Assembly: GCA_024400425.1 (NCBI GenBank)
Contig: JAKSMV010000003.1
Coordinates: 62,001 to 126,000 of the forward strand
Length of the DNA stretch: 64,000 nucleotides
Origin: Bacteroidales bacterium
GTDB taxonomy: Bacteria; Bacteroidota; Bacteroidia; Bacteroidales; F082
Direction: 5' to 3'
Shown: one piece after another, positions 43,134 through 52,270 of the stretch
How positions within the stretch are numbered: position 1 is the stretch's first letter
Layout of the letters: every line of letters begins with the position of its first letter
Program-made: the position numbers and the translations under genes
The notes under the pieces: model-generated
Told to the model about the DNA's origin: nothing
Database searches by the model: none
The model's input: only the letters and a program-made list of their open reading frames with translations

Positions 43134-45722
43134 ATGGACGAAAACAATATCAACAACCCAGAAGTCCCCGAAGAGAATGGTGGGGAGAAAATCATCAAGG
43201 TAAACCTTGAAAACCAGATGAAATCGGCTTACATCGACTATTCGATGTCTGTCATCATCTCGCGTGCTTTGCCTGATGTGCGCGACGGCTTGAAGCCTGT
43301 TCACCGCCGTGTGCTGTATGGCATGAAGGAATTGGGCGTCACTTCGAAGAGCGGCTACAAGAAATCGGCCCGTATCGTCGGTGAAGTGCTCGGTAAGTAT
43401 CACCCACATGGCGACTCATCCGTTTATGACGCCATGGTCCGCATGGCTCAAAGTTGGTCGTTGCGTTATCCTTTGGTCGATGGCCAAGGTAACTTCGGCT
43501 CGGTCGATGGCGATAGCCCGGCAGCCATGCGTTACACCGAAGCACGCCTCAAGAAGATTTCGGAAGAGATGCTCGACGACCTTGAGAAAGACACCGTCGA
43601 TTTCCAGAACAACTTTGACGACTCGCTTCAAGAGCCAACCGTGTTGCCGACCCAGATTCCTACGTTGCTTGTCAATGGCACCAATGGTATCGCTGTAGGT
43701 ATGGCCACCAACATGGCTCCGCACAACCTCAGCGAATGTGTCGATGGCATTATCGCATACATTGACAACCGCGAAATCACCATTCAGGAACTGATGCAAT
43801 ACATCAAGGCTCCCGATTTCCCAACCGCAGGCATCATCTATGGTTATGAAGGTGTCCGCGAAGCCTTCGAGACCGGCAAGGGACGCATCGTGTTGCGCGG
43901 CGAGACACATATCGAAGAACACAACGGCCACGAGCGCATCATCGCCACCTCGATTCCTTATCAGGTGAACAAGGCCGACATGATAAAGAAGACAGCCGAC
44001 CTCGTCAGCGAGAAAAAAATCGACGGCATTTCCGACATCCGCGACGAGTCAGACCGCAAGGGCATCCGCGTAGTCTATGAACTGAAGCGCGACGCCAATC
44101 CTGATGTGGTGCTCAACAAGCTGTTGATGATGACCCCACTCCAAAGCACCTTCAATGTCAATAACGTGGCTTTGGTGAATGGTCGTCCTTACACATTGAA
44201 CCTCAAGCAGTTGATTGAACACTTCGTGGAACACCGCCATGAAATCGTTGTCCGTCGTACGCGTTTCGACCTGAAAAAAGCCGAAGAACGTGCCCACATC
44301 CTTGAAGGTTTGGCACGCGCCATCGACATCGTTGACGAAATCATCGCCACCATCCGCGCTTGTAAAGGTGGCACTCCAGAAGCCAAGGCTGCCATCATGG
44401 AAAAGTTTGGTTTCGACGATCCACAAGCTTCGGCTATCGTGGCTTATCGTTTGGGTCAGTTGGCCGGACTCGAAATCCTGAAGATTACGAGTGAGCTTGA
44501 CGAACTTCACGAGCGTATCAAGCACTTCCACGATATTCTACAAAATGTGGACATGCAATTCCAAATCGTGAAGGAAGAATTGCTGGTCATCAAGGAAAAA
44601 TATGGTGACGAACGCCGCTCGCAAATCGTTCCGGCCGCTGGTGAATTCCGTATGGAAGACATCATCGCCGACGATGCCGTGGTCATCACCATCTCGCACC
44701 TTGGCTACATCAAGCGCACGCCTTTGACCGAATATCGCGTGCAGAGCAGAGGCGGCAAGGGCTCGAAAGGCTCGGCCACCCGCGATGCCGACTTCATCGA
44801 ACACATCTTCACTGCCACCAACCACAACCACTTGTTGTTCTTTACCGAACAAGGTAAGTGCTACAAACTCAGAGCTTTCGAGATTCCTGAAGAAGGCAAG
44901 AACAGCAAGGGCCGTGCTATCCAGAACTTGATTCCTATCGACAAGGACAATAAGGTGATGGCTTACCTCAACGTGAAGAGCATGACCGACGAGGACTACC
45001 TTAATAATAATTACATCATCCTTTGCACCAAGAAGGGCATCATCAAGAAGACCACTTTGGCCGCCTATAAGAACATCCGCCAGAATGGTATCATCGCCGT
45101 CAATATCCGCGAAGACGACGAACTCCTCGAAGCATGCCTCACCTCGGGCAACGATGAAGTCATCATGGCCGTGCGCTCGGGCAAGGCAGTCCGCTTCAAC
45201 GAGAACACCGTCCGCCCAATGGGCCGTAACGCTACAGGTGTGAAAGCCGTTACATTGGCAACGGAAGAAGACGAAGTCATCGGCATGATTTGCATCGAGG
45301 ATCCTAACCAAAACATCTTGGTGGTTTCGGAAAAGGGCTTCGGCAAACGCTCGGATGTGGAAGACTATCGTATCACGAACCGTGGCACAAAGGGTGTGAA
45401 GACCCTCAACATCACCGACAAGACAGGCGAACTCATTGCCATCAAGGCAGTTACCGACGATGAAGACCTGATGATCATCAACAAGTCAGGCATTGTCATT
45501 CGTCTCGCTGTGAGTACATTGCGTGTGATGGGTCGTGCAACACAAGGCGTCAAGCTCATCGACCTGCGTGGCAACGACCAAATCGCTGCAGTCACCAAAG
45601 TCGAGCACATGGAAGAAGAAGCCGAAGCTGTAGTTGAGAATCCGGAGAATGCAGAAGGGGAGAACCCGGCTGAAAACCCAACGGAAGAACAAACTGCCGG
45701 CACCAATCCCACCGAAGAATAA
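43134..45722 (+). CDS. gyrA: DNA gyrase subunit A
   Basis: An 862-residue gyrase A subunit, which with GyrB introduces negative supercoils. Catalytic tyrosine Y134 lies in [11 protein letters not shown]. The quinolone-determining region reads [14 protein letters not shown], with S95 and D99 at the positions of E. coli S83 and D87, so it looks wild type. A GyrA box (QSRGGKG, near residue 538) opens the C-terminal DNA-wrapping pinwheel and separates this protein from the ParC paralogue at 8849. The tail is acidic. It has a textbook promoter and is divergent from clpC. Confidence 0.96.
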   Translation: MDENNINNPEVPEENGGEKIIKVNLENQMKSAYIDYSMSVIISRALPDVRDGLKPVHRRVLYGMKELGVTSKSGYKKSARIVGEVLGKYHPHGDSSVYDAMVRMAQSWSLRYPLVDGQGNFGSVDGDSPAAMRYTEARLKKISEEMLDDLEKDTVDFQNNFDDSLQEPTVLPTQIPTLLVNGTNGIAVGMATNMAPHNLSECVDGIIAYIDNREITIQELMQYIKAPDFPTAGIIYGYEGVREAFETGKGRIVLRGETHIEEHNGHERIIATSIPYQVNKADMIKKTADLVSEKKIDGISDIRDESDRKGIRVVYELKRDANPDVVLNKLLMMTPLQSTFNVNNVALVNGRPYTLNLKQLIEHFVEHRHEIVVRRTRFDLKKAEERAHILEGLARAIDIVDEIIATIRACKGGTPEAKAAIMEKFGFDDPQASAIVAYRLGQLAGLEILKITSELDELHERIKHFHDILQNVDMQFQIVKEELLVIKEKYGDERRSQIVPAAGEFRMEDIIADDAVVITISHLGYIKRTPLTEYRVQSRGGKGSKGSATRDADFIEHIFTATNHNHLLFFTEQGKCYKLRAFEIPEEGKNSKGRAIQNLIPIDKDNKVMAYLNVKSMTDEDYLNNNYIILCTKKGIIKKTTLAAYKNIRQNGIIAVNIREDDELLEACLTSGNDEVIMAVRSGKAVRFNENTVRPMGRNATGVKAVTLATEEDEVIGMICIEDPNQNILVVSEKGFGKRSDVEDYRITNRGTKGVKTLNITDKTGELIAIKAVTDDEDLMIINKSGIVIRLAVSTLRVMGRATQGVKLIDLRGNDQIAAVTKVEHMEEEAEAVVENPENAEGENPAENPTEEQTAGTNPTEE

Positions 45723-45791
45723 TTTTGGAACGGGATTTGCTAGACGAGAATAAACTCAAAGGAATTATAAACACATAAAATTAAAATAGAA

Positions 45792-46949
45792 ATGAAAAAA
45801 GTAATGATTTTGCTCGCCATCGTTCTCACAGCAAACGTGATGATGGCTCAGAAGAAAGACAGAACCGACGCTTTCATGTACAACAAGAACAAACAGTATG
45901 ACCGTGCCATCACTTCCATTGAGAAGTGCGTCAATCACGAACAGTTCTTGGGCATGAAGCCAGCTGAACGTGCCAAGGCTTGGCACTATCGTGGAGAAAT
46001 CTACTACAACGTTTATATGTCGGCCGAATTCAGAGAAACCGTTCCGAACGCTTTGGAACTCGCCGTTGAATCATACGGCAACTGCGTCGCTACCGATCAA
46101 GGATATTACGAAAGCAACCGTCAGGACATCTTCTCGCACATCAGCGAAATCTCCCGTCAATTCGGTCAAGCTGGCGTTGAAGCGTGGAACAACAAAGACT
46201 TCGTTACTGCTTCCGACAAGTTCTACAGCGCTTACCAAGTAATGGCTGGCATCGGTGCAGTTGACATTGACGACCTTTCGAATGCCGCTCAAGCTGCTCT
46301 CAACGGCAAGCAATACGACAAGGCCATCGAATATCTGAACGAACTCCAAAGCAAGGGCCAAGACGATGTCAATATCTATAAGAACCTCGCTGCAGCCTAC
46401 AACGGTGCAGGCAATGCCGACAAGGCTTTCGAAATGATTACCACCGGTCTTGAAAAGTTCCCTGGCGACGCTAGCATGATCATCGAAAAGGTGAACATCT
46501 ACCTCAAGCAAGGCAAAGGCACCGAAGCCATCAACGACTTGCTCGAACTCAACAACCTTGACCCGAACAACGCTTCCATCCTGTTCATCCTCGGCACCAT
46601 CTATGGCGACGAAAACAACGAAGGCGTCTATGATTCAGAAAAGGCCATTGACTTCTACAAGCAAGCTCTCGCTGCCAACCCTAACTACTCGGATGCAGCC
46701 TACAACCTCGGCGGTTTGTATATCACCTTGTCAAACAAGCTCAAGGCCCAAGCCAACGACCTGCCTCTCGACAAAGTCAAGGAATACGACGAACTGATTG
46801 GCCAAGCTACCGAACTCGTCCAAGCTGGTCTTCCTTACGTGAAGCAAGCCTACGAAGCACAGCCAAACGACGATGTGAAGAAAGTCTTGAAATCCATGTA
46901 CATGGACCTCAAGATGTATGACGAAGCCAAGGCTCTCGACGCTCAATAA
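45792..46949 (+). CDS. Exported tetratricopeptide-repeat protein
   Basis: A 385-residue protein with signal peptide (MKKVMILLAIVLTANVMMAQ). TPR-like helices cover most of the mature part: DRAITSIEKCVNHE, YDKAIEYLNELQS, DVNIYKNLAAAYNGAGN, DASMIIEKVNIYLKQGKGTE, NASILFILGTIYGD and YSDAAYNLGGLYITL. It is probably periplasmic or attached to the outer membrane and acts as a scaffold; no partner can be named. It begins 69 bp after gyrA and ends with a terminator, so it may be partly read from the gyrA promoter. Confidence 0.87.
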   Translation: MKKVMILLAIVLTANVMMAQKKDRTDAFMYNKNKQYDRAITSIEKCVNHEQFLGMKPAERAKAWHYRGEIYYNVYMSAEFRETVPNALELAVESYGNCVATDQGYYESNRQDIFSHISEISRQFGQAGVEAWNNKDFVTASDKFYSAYQVMAGIGAVDIDDLSNAAQAALNGKQYDKAIEYLNELQSKGQDDVNIYKNLAAAYNGAGNADKAFEMITTGLEKFPGDASMIIEKVNIYLKQGKGTEAINDLLELNNLDPNNASILFILGTIYGDENNEGVYDSEKAIDFYKQALAANPNYSDAAYNLGGLYITLSNKLKAQANDLPLDKVKEYDELIGQATELVQAGLPYVKQAYEAQPNDDVKKVLKSMYMDLKMYDEAKALDAQ

Positions 46950-46970
46950 TCAACAGATACACAAAACAAT

Positions 46971-47000
46971 AAAAGCCTCGCAAATTGCGGGGCTTTTTTA
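46971..47000 (+). terminator. Terminator of the TPR protein gene
   Basis: AAAAGCCTCGCA at 46971-46982 pairs with TGCGGGGCTTTT at 46986-46997, with one G-T pair, followed by further T. Loop AAT. Confidence 0.9.
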
Positions 47001-47024
47001 TTTTGTTGAAGTAAGACGAAATGC

Positions 47025-48272
47025 TTACCAATCAACAGGCATACGTTGCACAGGCATGGTCATGCATCTTGCACCGCCACCGCCGCGCGAAAGTTCGTTG
47101 CCTTCGAAAGCAACGATGCACTTTTCTTTCTTTTCGAGGTTAACCTTATTGTTGGCCACATCGGCTGCCGTCACGATATTGAAGCCGCCATCGCTAAGCG
47201 CTTGCAGCGTGTGGTTGTTGCGTCCATAACCGAGGAACTTGCCAGGAGCAAGGCAGAAGAAGTTGCAGCCGCTATGCCATTGTTCGCGTGGACCGAAGAA
47301 ATCATCGCCGCCACCGCAGTAGATAGGCTCAAGGTCGATGCCGACATTTTTCAGAGCCTTCAGCAGGTTAGTGCAAGTTTCGATGCTCGTCTTTTGTCCG
47401 TCAATGGTGATGTGATAAGTCTTGTACTGCTGGTTCATGATGACTGGCTTATAGGCCATGCACTTATCGACATCAAGCATGGTGAACACCATGTCGAGGT
47501 GGATGAACGATTCGGGAGTAAGAGGCAACTCTTGGAAGATGAGATGCTTGACGCCCGGTTTAGTCTTTAGGTGTTCGACCAGCGATTCAATACCATGCAT
47601 ATTGGTGCGAGCGCCAAAGCCACTAACCACAACGTCGTCGCGAATAATCTGGACGTCGCCGCCTTCAATGGTGCCACCTGCGCTGATGGAATGCTGGACA
47701 ACAGGATTGACGACCTTAGTGTCGAACATGGGGTGCATATTGTAAATGGCATCGAGAATCATGCACTCGCGGGCACGCACTTGGGTAGCCATCTGGCTAA
47801 TCATGATGTTATCGAACATGGTGAACGATGCATCGCGCATGAAGAAAAGGTTAGGCAATGGGAGAAGGGCGAAACGATCCTTATTAATATAGGAGACATC
47901 CTTCAAGGCCACACCTTCGATGAGTTGCTTGGCAAGCACTTCTGGCTCTAAATCATAAAGGTAGTTAATCAAAAACTCACGGTCTTCAGCCTTGCAGATT
48001 TTGCTGACCAAAGCCATTTTGACTCGGTCGTTCTTCAATATGTCAGCAAGCAAATCTTTGACTTCGTGAACTTGTGCAACTTTTTGCAGTACTTTTTTGA
48101 AATAACCATATTCTTTTTGAGCGACTTGCATGTTCAAGATGTCGCTATAAAGGTAATGGTGAGCTGTTTCGGGAGTCATATTTTCCAATTCCGGTCCAGG
48201 AGTGTGGACGAGGACATGTTGCAATTTGCCTATTTCGGAATTGACTCTGACTTTTATCCGGTTTGAATCCAT
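47025..48272 (-). CDS. arcA: Arginine deiminase
   Basis: A 415-residue cytosolic enzyme that hydrolyses arginine to citrulline and ammonia. Family signatures: FMRDASF near residue 145, EGGDVQII, HLDMVFTMLD with the catalytic histidine, GGGDDFFGPREQWH and the catalytic C403 in RGGGGARCMTMP. The ATG at 48272 (MDSNRIKVRVNSEIGKL) is preferred over 48311 as it gives the usual start. arcB and arcC, often adjacent in the ADI pathway, are not found here. A promoter box lies at 48338-48345. Confidence 0.94.
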   Translation of the reverse strand: MDSNRIKVRVNSEIGKLQHVLVHTPGPELENMTPETAHHYLYSDILNMQVAQKEYGYFKKVLQKVAQVHEVKDLLADILKNDRVKMALVSKICKAEDREFLINYLYDLEPEVLAKQLIEGVALKDVSYINKDRFALLPLPNLFFMRDASFTMFDNIMISQMATQVRARECMILDAIYNMHPMFDTKVVNPVVQHSISAGGTIEGGDVQIIRDDVVVSGFGARTNMHGIESLVEHLKTKPGVKHLIFQELPLTPESFIHLDMVFTMLDVDKCMAYKPVIMNQQYKTYHITIDGQKTSIETCTNLLKALKNVGIDLEPIYCGGGDDFFGPREQWHSGCNFFCLAPGKFLGYGRNNHTLQALSDGGFNIVTAADVANNKVNLEKKEKCIVAFEGNELSRGGGGARCMTMPVQRMPVDW

Positions 48273-48337
48273 AAGGAATTTTTTGGTGAGACAATAGAAA
48301 CACGGAATCAATTACATCTGTGCTTCAAAAACGGGTG

Positions 48338-48345
48338 CAAAGATA
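48338..48345 (-). promoter_or_regulatory. Promoter -7 box of arcA
   Basis: On the minus strand TATCTTTG followed by CACCC, 65 bp before the arcA start. Confidence 0.6.
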
Positions 48346-48385
48346 GGCAATTTTTAGCGTTTCGCAAAGAAAAATCGAAAAGATT

Positions 48386-49150
48386 TTAGTCGTCATCGAA
48401 GTCGTAGGTGCGAAATTCGGCTTTTTCTGGCTGGTTGATTTTAAGATAAAGCGACTCGCAGTTGCCATCGCCCCAATTACCCACCAAAGTAGGTTCGGCC
48501 AGCAATTCAGGAAGGCTCTGGATGTAATCTTCGCGCGGGATGGAATAGGCGCCCAAACTCATGAGGTGACTCGTTTCTTGTTGGCAATCAATAAGTTTAA
48601 AGTCATTTTTGGCAAGAAACTGATGCAAATGATAGAAGGCGACTTTTGAGGCATCCGTAACGGTGTGGAACATCGATTCGCCGCAAAACAGTTTGCCGAG
48701 CGACACACCATACAGGCCACCCACCAGCTGTCCGTTTTCGTAAGTCTCGAAAGAGTGGGCGAGACCCATTTGGTGCAAAGTGCAATAGGCTTCAATCATC
48801 TCGTCGAGAATCCACGTGCCGTCTTGTCCGGGGCGGGGCGTTTGGGCACAATGCAACATCACCTGGCGAAACTGCGTGTCGATTCGGCATTCGAAACGAC
48901 CCGACTTAATGGTGTGCTTCAGCGACTTGCTGACCTTCATCTCGCCAGGGCGGATGACCAGACGCGGGTCGAGCGACCACCACATGAGCGGTTCGTCTTC
49001 GCTATACCATGGAAAGATGCCGTTGGCGTAGGCCACGATGAGGCGTTGGGGCGACAAGTCGCCACCAAAGGCCAAAAGTCCGTCGCGGTTGGCGCAATGC
49101 GCTGGCGGGAAACAGACGTCGTCGTCGTTCAGTTGGAAAATCACGTTCAT
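48386..49150 (-). CDS. aat: Leucyl/phenylalanyl-tRNA--protein transferase
   Basis: A 254-residue GNAT-fold enzyme that adds Leu or Phe from tRNA to proteins with basic N-termini, marking them for ClpS/ClpA-type degradation. Signatures: FPPAHCANRDGLLAFGGDLS, IVAYANGIFPWYSEDEPLMWW, SFETYENGQLVGGLYGVSLG and FCGESMFHT. The ATG at 49150 is chosen since the longer frame overlaps the promoter (49155-49162). It is divergent from truA with a very short shared promoter region. Confidence 0.95.
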   Translation of the reverse strand: MNVIFQLNDDDVCFPPAHCANRDGLLAFGGDLSPQRLIVAYANGIFPWYSEDEPLMWWSLDPRLVIRPGEMKVSKSLKHTIKSGRFECRIDTQFRQVMLHCAQTPRPGQDGTWILDEMIEAYCTLHQMGLAHSFETYENGQLVGGLYGVSLGKLFCGESMFHTVTDASKVAFYHLHQFLAKNDFKLIDCQQETSHLMSLGAYSIPREDYIQSLPELLAEPTLVGNWGDGNCESLYLKINQPEKAEFRTYDFDDD

Positions 49151-49154
49151 ATTG

Positions 49155-49162
49155 CAAAAGTA
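49155..49162 (-). promoter_or_regulatory. Promoter -7 box of aat
   Basis: On the minus strand TACTTTTG followed by CAAT, only 4 bp before the aat ATG. The transcript would have almost no 5' leader. Confidence 0.5.
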
Positions 49163-49200
49163 GTCAAAAAAAAAGAAGGCTGACTTTATGCCCAAATGAT

Positions 49201-49208
49201 TATTTTTG
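49201..49208 (+). promoter_or_regulatory. Promoter -7 box of truA
   Basis: TATTTTTG followed by CAAAAA, 15 bp before the truA ATG at 49224; a very short leader is implied. Confidence 0.5.
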
Positions 49209-49223
49209 CAAAAAATTCACACA

Positions 49224-49964
49224 ATGCCACGATATTTCATGCATCTTGCCTATAATGGCGCCAAATACTGCGGTTGGCAAATCCAGCCTAGCGCTCCGAG
49301 CGTGCAAGGAGAGATTGAACGCTGCCTGAGCCTCAAACTGGGTCAAGAAGTCAGCATCACGGGATGCGGGCGCACTGATACTGGAGTGCATGCCCGAAAC
49401 TACTATGCCCATTTCGACCTTGAAAAGCCCATTGGCGACTGCAACGAATTGGTGCGCCGACTTAACGTGTTCCTTCCCAACGACATCGCCATTCGCCGAA
49501 TCTGGGAAGTAGGAGCCGAGGAGCACGCGCGTTTCGATGCCACCTCGCGCACGTATCATTATTATATATGCCAGCGCAAATCGCCGTTCCATCTCGACGA
49601 TGCCTACAACTACAATGGCCCGCTCGATGTAGAAGCCATGCAAAAGGCCGCCGACATGCTATTTGATTTTACCGACTTCACGAGTTTCAGCAAACTGCAC
49701 ACGCAAGTGAAGACCAACAACTGTAAGATTCAGGAAGCCAAGTGGTTTGTTGACAACGACTTGCTTGTGTTTCGCATCACGGCCGACCGTTTCTTGCGCA
49801 ATATGGTGAGAGCCATCGTAGGCACCTTATTGGAAGTAGGGAAGGGGAGAATGAGTTTGGATGAGTTCCGCCAGACTATCGAGAAGAAAGACCGCTGCGC
49901 TGCCGGCGAATCGGTGCCCGCACAGGCACTTTTCTTGGAAGAAGTTGAATATCCGTGGTGTTGA
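49224..49964 (+). CDS. truA: tRNA pseudouridine(38-40) synthase
   Basis: A 246-residue enzyme that makes pseudouridine at positions 38-40 of the anticodon arm. The catalytic aspartate lies in GCGRTDTGVHA (about residue 53). AYNGAKYCGWQIQP near the N-terminus and FLRNMVRAIVGTLLEVGKG near the C-terminus are conserved. The start at 49224 (MPRYFMHLAYNG) is chosen because the extended frame begins with TTG inside the promoter box. It directly borders the integrative element: its stop is 36 bp before the left attachment site. Confidence 0.95.
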   Translation: MPRYFMHLAYNGAKYCGWQIQPSAPSVQGEIERCLSLKLGQEVSITGCGRTDTGVHARNYYAHFDLEKPIGDCNELVRRLNVFLPNDIAIRRIWEVGAEEHARFDATSRTYHYYICQRKSPFHLDDAYNYNGPLDVEAMQKAADMLFDFTDFTSFSKLHTQVKTNNCKIQEAKWFVDNDLLVFRITADRFLRNMVRAIVGTLLEVGKGRMSLDEFRQTIEKKDRCAAGESVPAQALFLEEVEYPWC

Positions 49965-49970
49965 TACGAA

Positions 49971-49997
49971 AGAAGCAAGGCTTTTGACCTTGCTTCT
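49971..49997. terminator. Hairpin at the left border of the integrative element
   Basis: AGAAGCAAGG at 49971-49980 pairs with CCTTGCTTCT at 49988-49997. It ends truA on the plus strand. Before the element inserted, it would also have stood directly 3' of tRNA-Met on the minus strand, where it would have served as the tRNA terminator. Confidence 0.75.
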
Positions 49998-49999
49998 GA

Positions 50000-50012
50000 A
50001 GTAGCGGGAATG
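50000..50012. repeat. Left attachment site core
   Basis: AGTAGCGGGAATG, identical to 59685-59697. It is preceded by chromosomal truA-side sequence and followed by element sequence. Confidence 0.88.
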
Positions 50013-50105
50013 CTTCAAAAGTCTAACATTTATGAATCGTTTCGGGCGATTGTCGATTTCCATGAATATATCAAAGACCGTCATCCCGAATTATTCGATA
50101 TGTGA
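50010..50105 (+). pseudogene. Orphan 3' coding end, probably of the serine recombinase in the circular form
   Basis: An open frame of 31 residues beginning at the ATG within the attachment core: MLQKSNIYESFRA near the start and DRHPELFDM before TGA at 50103-50105. In the core the codons are GTA GCG GGA ATG, the same phase in which the serine recombinase gene at the other end reads its core (VAGM). Joining the two ends by excision would fuse this segment to the recombinase. It has no promoter of its own in the integrated state. The frame is seen directly; its role is inferred. Confidence 0.7.
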
Positions 50106-50376
50106 GGGTAAATATCTACATTGAAATTGATTTGATTTTTTAGACTATTATTCCGTAGGTATTCGTGTTGTTTTGTATTATAACAAATTGTAATTCAATA
50201 AATTAAATAATTTCAATTCAAATTGATTTTTTGTGCGTGTTTGATGGTCAATAGACCGTTGGCATACCGTAGGGCGGAGATTTTTTTTCCTGAAAATTTC
50301 GCGTTATCCGCCTTGCTATTTATAGGCGGGGGGCATAAAATTCCCCCTACCTAACAGTTTGCCATGAAAATTTTTC
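50106..50376. other. AT-rich gap at the element's left end
   Basis: About 270 bp with no gene. The right part contains GGGGGGCATAAAATTCCCCC at 50329-50348, a hairpin that could end transcription of the tyrosine recombinase gene on the minus strand. Confidence 0.5.
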
Positions 50377-50961
50377 CTACCAACTCAGAGCAGCGTAGCA
50401 ATCCATTATCTCTTCTCGTTTTATTCCAAGATAGCGGCGAGTGATGGCGCAATTACTATGGCCAAGCACCGAACTTAATTTTATTAAAGCATATTCGCGG
50501 TCTGTGGCTGTGTCGTATACGCGGCGGGCAAAGGTCTTGCGGAGCGAATGACTTGTGAAGTGGTCAACGCTCAGGTTATAGCGGTCTTTCAGGCCGTGCA
50601 GGGTCTTGTTCACCATTTGTATAGTAATGGTTGAACCTTGATAAGACAGAAACATTGGTTTTGATTGGTCGCTAACTTTCATTGCCTTGGAGCAATCCTC
50701 AACGTGTTTCTTGTAATCCTTGCTCAGCGGAATTTCACGGCGTTTGCCCGTCTTCTTCTCGTTGATGGTCAGAATTTCATTGTTCAGGATGTCGGCGAAG
50801 GTCAGCCTGAGAATGTCGGAAATTCGCAAACCTGTCATGCATCCTGTTGCAACCAAGATGCTATCTCGATATTGCCCGTCACGATAGAGTTTTTTGATGA
50901 GCAGCATTGCCTCCGACCATTGGAGATAATCAGCCGTTGTATATTGTCCTTTGAGTGCCAT
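50377..50961 (-). CDS. Short tyrosine recombinase (catalytic domain only)
   Basis: A 194-residue phage-integrase-family protein. Catalytic residues are visible: R in TGLRISDILRL, K in NEKKTGKRREIPL, HSLRKTFARR (H-x-x-R), LGHSN and the nucleophile Y in ITRRYLGIKRE. It lacks the usual N-terminal SAM-like core-binding domain, giving the size of FimB/FimE-type invertases. It may invert or excise a short segment, or help the large serine recombinase; no inverted target sites are evident. It is the leftmost full gene of the element. Confidence 0.88.
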   Translation of the reverse strand: MALKGQYTTADYLQWSEAMLLIKKLYRDGQYRDSILVATGCMTGLRISDILRLTFADILNNEILTINEKKTGKRREIPLSKDYKKHVEDCSKAMKVSDQSKPMFLSYQGSTITIQMVNKTLHGLKDRYNLSVDHFTSHSLRKTFARRVYDTATDREYALIKLSSVLGHSNCAITRRYLGIKREEIMDCYAALSW

Positions 50962-51078
50962 TTGGTTTGATTTTGTTTGTGATTCTTATAAAACTGAAAC
51001 CGATTTAATGTTCTATGTATTTAACTTGTTGATTTTCAATAAGTGTTTCACTTTTGCCCTTAGTGCAACCCGTATTTT

Positions 51079-51396
51079 TCATCCGACATCCTCCAACCAA
51101 TGTTCGACATCGGTGGCATAGTCGGCGGTGCGCTCAACGGCGGTGTCAATGGTGTCCACCAACATATCCACATATACCTGTTCGATTTCCTTGACCAACT
51201 TGCCGCCCTTTATTAGGCGAATGGTGAACAAATCCCAACCTTCGTCATAAACTACCTCGACCCAACCTTGGTGTTTGAAGCCATTGACGAAGAATCTTAG
51301 ACCGTTGTTTATTGCCACAGGATTGCGGAAACCCCAAGAATACATTACTGTTATATTTGTACGCAGGACGCTGAGAATATATTGTGCTAATTCCAT
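51079..51396 (-). CDS. Hypothetical element protein
   Basis: A 105-residue protein without a recognised family. It is rich in aromatic and charged residues (YSWGFRNPVAINNGLRFFVN, GWVEVVYDEGWDLFTIRLI) and looks like a small mixed alpha/beta domain. It lies between the DUF2693 gene and the tyrosine recombinase on the same strand and is likely co-transcribed with DUF2693 (52 bp apart). Similar small proteins travel with Bacteroidota mobile elements. Confidence 0.65.
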   Translation of the reverse strand: MELAQYILSVLRTNITVMYSWGFRNPVAINNGLRFFVNGFKHQGWVEVVYDEGWDLFTIRLIKGGKLVKEIEQVYVDMLVDTIDTAVERTADYATDVEHWLEDVG

Positions 51397-51448
51397 GTGT
51401 TTGTGTATTTTGTAGGGAAGGGCTTTGCACCCTTCCCCGATTTGACCT

Positions 51449-51811
51449 TTAATAGACTTGAATCAGTGTTTCCCACCTAAATGAACGCCATTCGCCCTTC
51501 TCAATATCGAAGTAGGCTGTGGTTGAGTAGTTTTCGCGCGATTCTCCGCGTCCGTTGGTCTTGGCCTTGGCTATGTTTTTGCAGGTCGTTCCCCAAGCCT
51601 CTCTCAATTCGCCGCTTTTCTTGACAAATACGAAGTGGGCGATTCCATTAGCCAATTTGGTTTTCAGTTCGGCTATCATGGCGGCCTTGACGATTCCATT
51701 GGCCATGTTTTCAGTACGCTGAGCGATTACCTGTGCGCGGGTGGCAGTCATATTGTGGACGATTGCGATGTTGCTCATTACTTGGCAGGTTGTTGAAATT
51801 GTTGTGTTCAT
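51449..51811 (-). CDS. DUF2693-like SH3-barrel protein of mobile elements
   Basis: A 120-residue protein, start chosen at 51811 (MNTTISTTCQVMSNI) because the longer frame runs through the promoter. The C-terminal half has the DUF2693/WYL_2 pattern: ELKTKLANGIAHFVFVKKSG, REAWGTT, then STTAYFDIEKGEWRSFRWE. These small SH3-like domains are frequent in Bacteroidota phages and integrative elements; their role is unknown, perhaps nucleic-acid binding. It is divergent from the restriction operon with a shared 170-bp promoter region. Confidence 0.8.
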   Translation of the reverse strand: MNTTISTTCQVMSNIAIVHNMTATRAQVIAQRTENMANGIVKAAMIAELKTKLANGIAHFVFVKKSGELREAWGTTCKNIAKAKTNGRGESRENYSTTAYFDIEKGEWRSFRWETLIQVY

Positions 51812-51862
51812 TGTTGTAGTCTTTTGTGGGTTAATATTTCTGTTTCTCTTTGTTTGACACTG

Positions 51863-51870
51863 CAAATATA
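51863..51870 (-). promoter_or_regulatory. Promoter -7 box of the DUF2693 gene
   Basis: On the minus strand TATATTTG followed by CAGTG, about 50 bp before the start codon. Confidence 0.55.
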
Positions 51871-51930
51871 CGATATTATTTGATACACCCGACATTTTTA
51901 CGCAACTTTTTTTCAAAAATTTTCAATTAT

Positions 51931-51961
51931 TTTGATACAAATAGCATTTTTCTTACCTTTG
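51931..51961 (+). promoter_or_regulatory. Promoter of the type III RM operon (-33 TTTG and -7 box)
   Basis: TTTG at 51931-51934, a 19-bp spacer, then TACCTTTG at 51954-51961 followed by CC. It is 22 bp before the ATG of the first gene of the operon. Confidence 0.75.
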
Positions 51962-51983
51962 CCCCCGAAAACACAATCAAACT

Positions 51984-52268
51984 ATGGCACGCAATGTAAT
52001 ATACTGTGAAAAGGACGGTGAATTTGAATTTTTCGGTTCTCCCTCAGCCCTGTTTGAACGATATGGGGCAGAGGAAATCGGCTGTTCTGTGCAATATCTG
52101 AACAACACTTACTCAAAGTTGCGCAAAGAGGGCAAACCCTTGGAATACAAATCCCCGACAGGCTTCATTATCAGAAAAGGCGAAATCGTTCTGAAAGTGA
52201 CCGAAACCAAATCGGCCAACCACCTTGGGAAGAAGAAGGCCATGGCTGAGCAACCAAATAACTTGTAA
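51984..52268 (+). CDS. Small protein heading the type III RM operon
   Basis: A 94-residue protein of unknown function, 2 bp before the mod gene and so co-transcribed. The middle reads FFGSPSALFERYGAEEIGCS then YLNNTYSKLRKEGK and IIRKGEIVL, a pattern that recurs, to my recollection, in small proteins of Bacteroidota phages and elements and looks like a compact DNA-binding domain. It could be a controller of the restriction genes, but no helix-turn-helix can be asserted. Confidence 0.7.
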   Translation: MARNVIYCEKDGEFEFFGSPSALFERYGAEEIGCSVQYLNNTYSKLRKEGKPLEYKSPTGFIIRKGEIVLKVTETKSANHLGKKKAMAEQPNNL

Positions 52269-52270
52269 TT

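Noticed and set aside
49965..50105. Truncated chromosomal gene next to truA
   Set aside because: The 31-residue frame begins in the attachment core and lies on the element side of it, so it belongs to the element rather than to a broken host gene.
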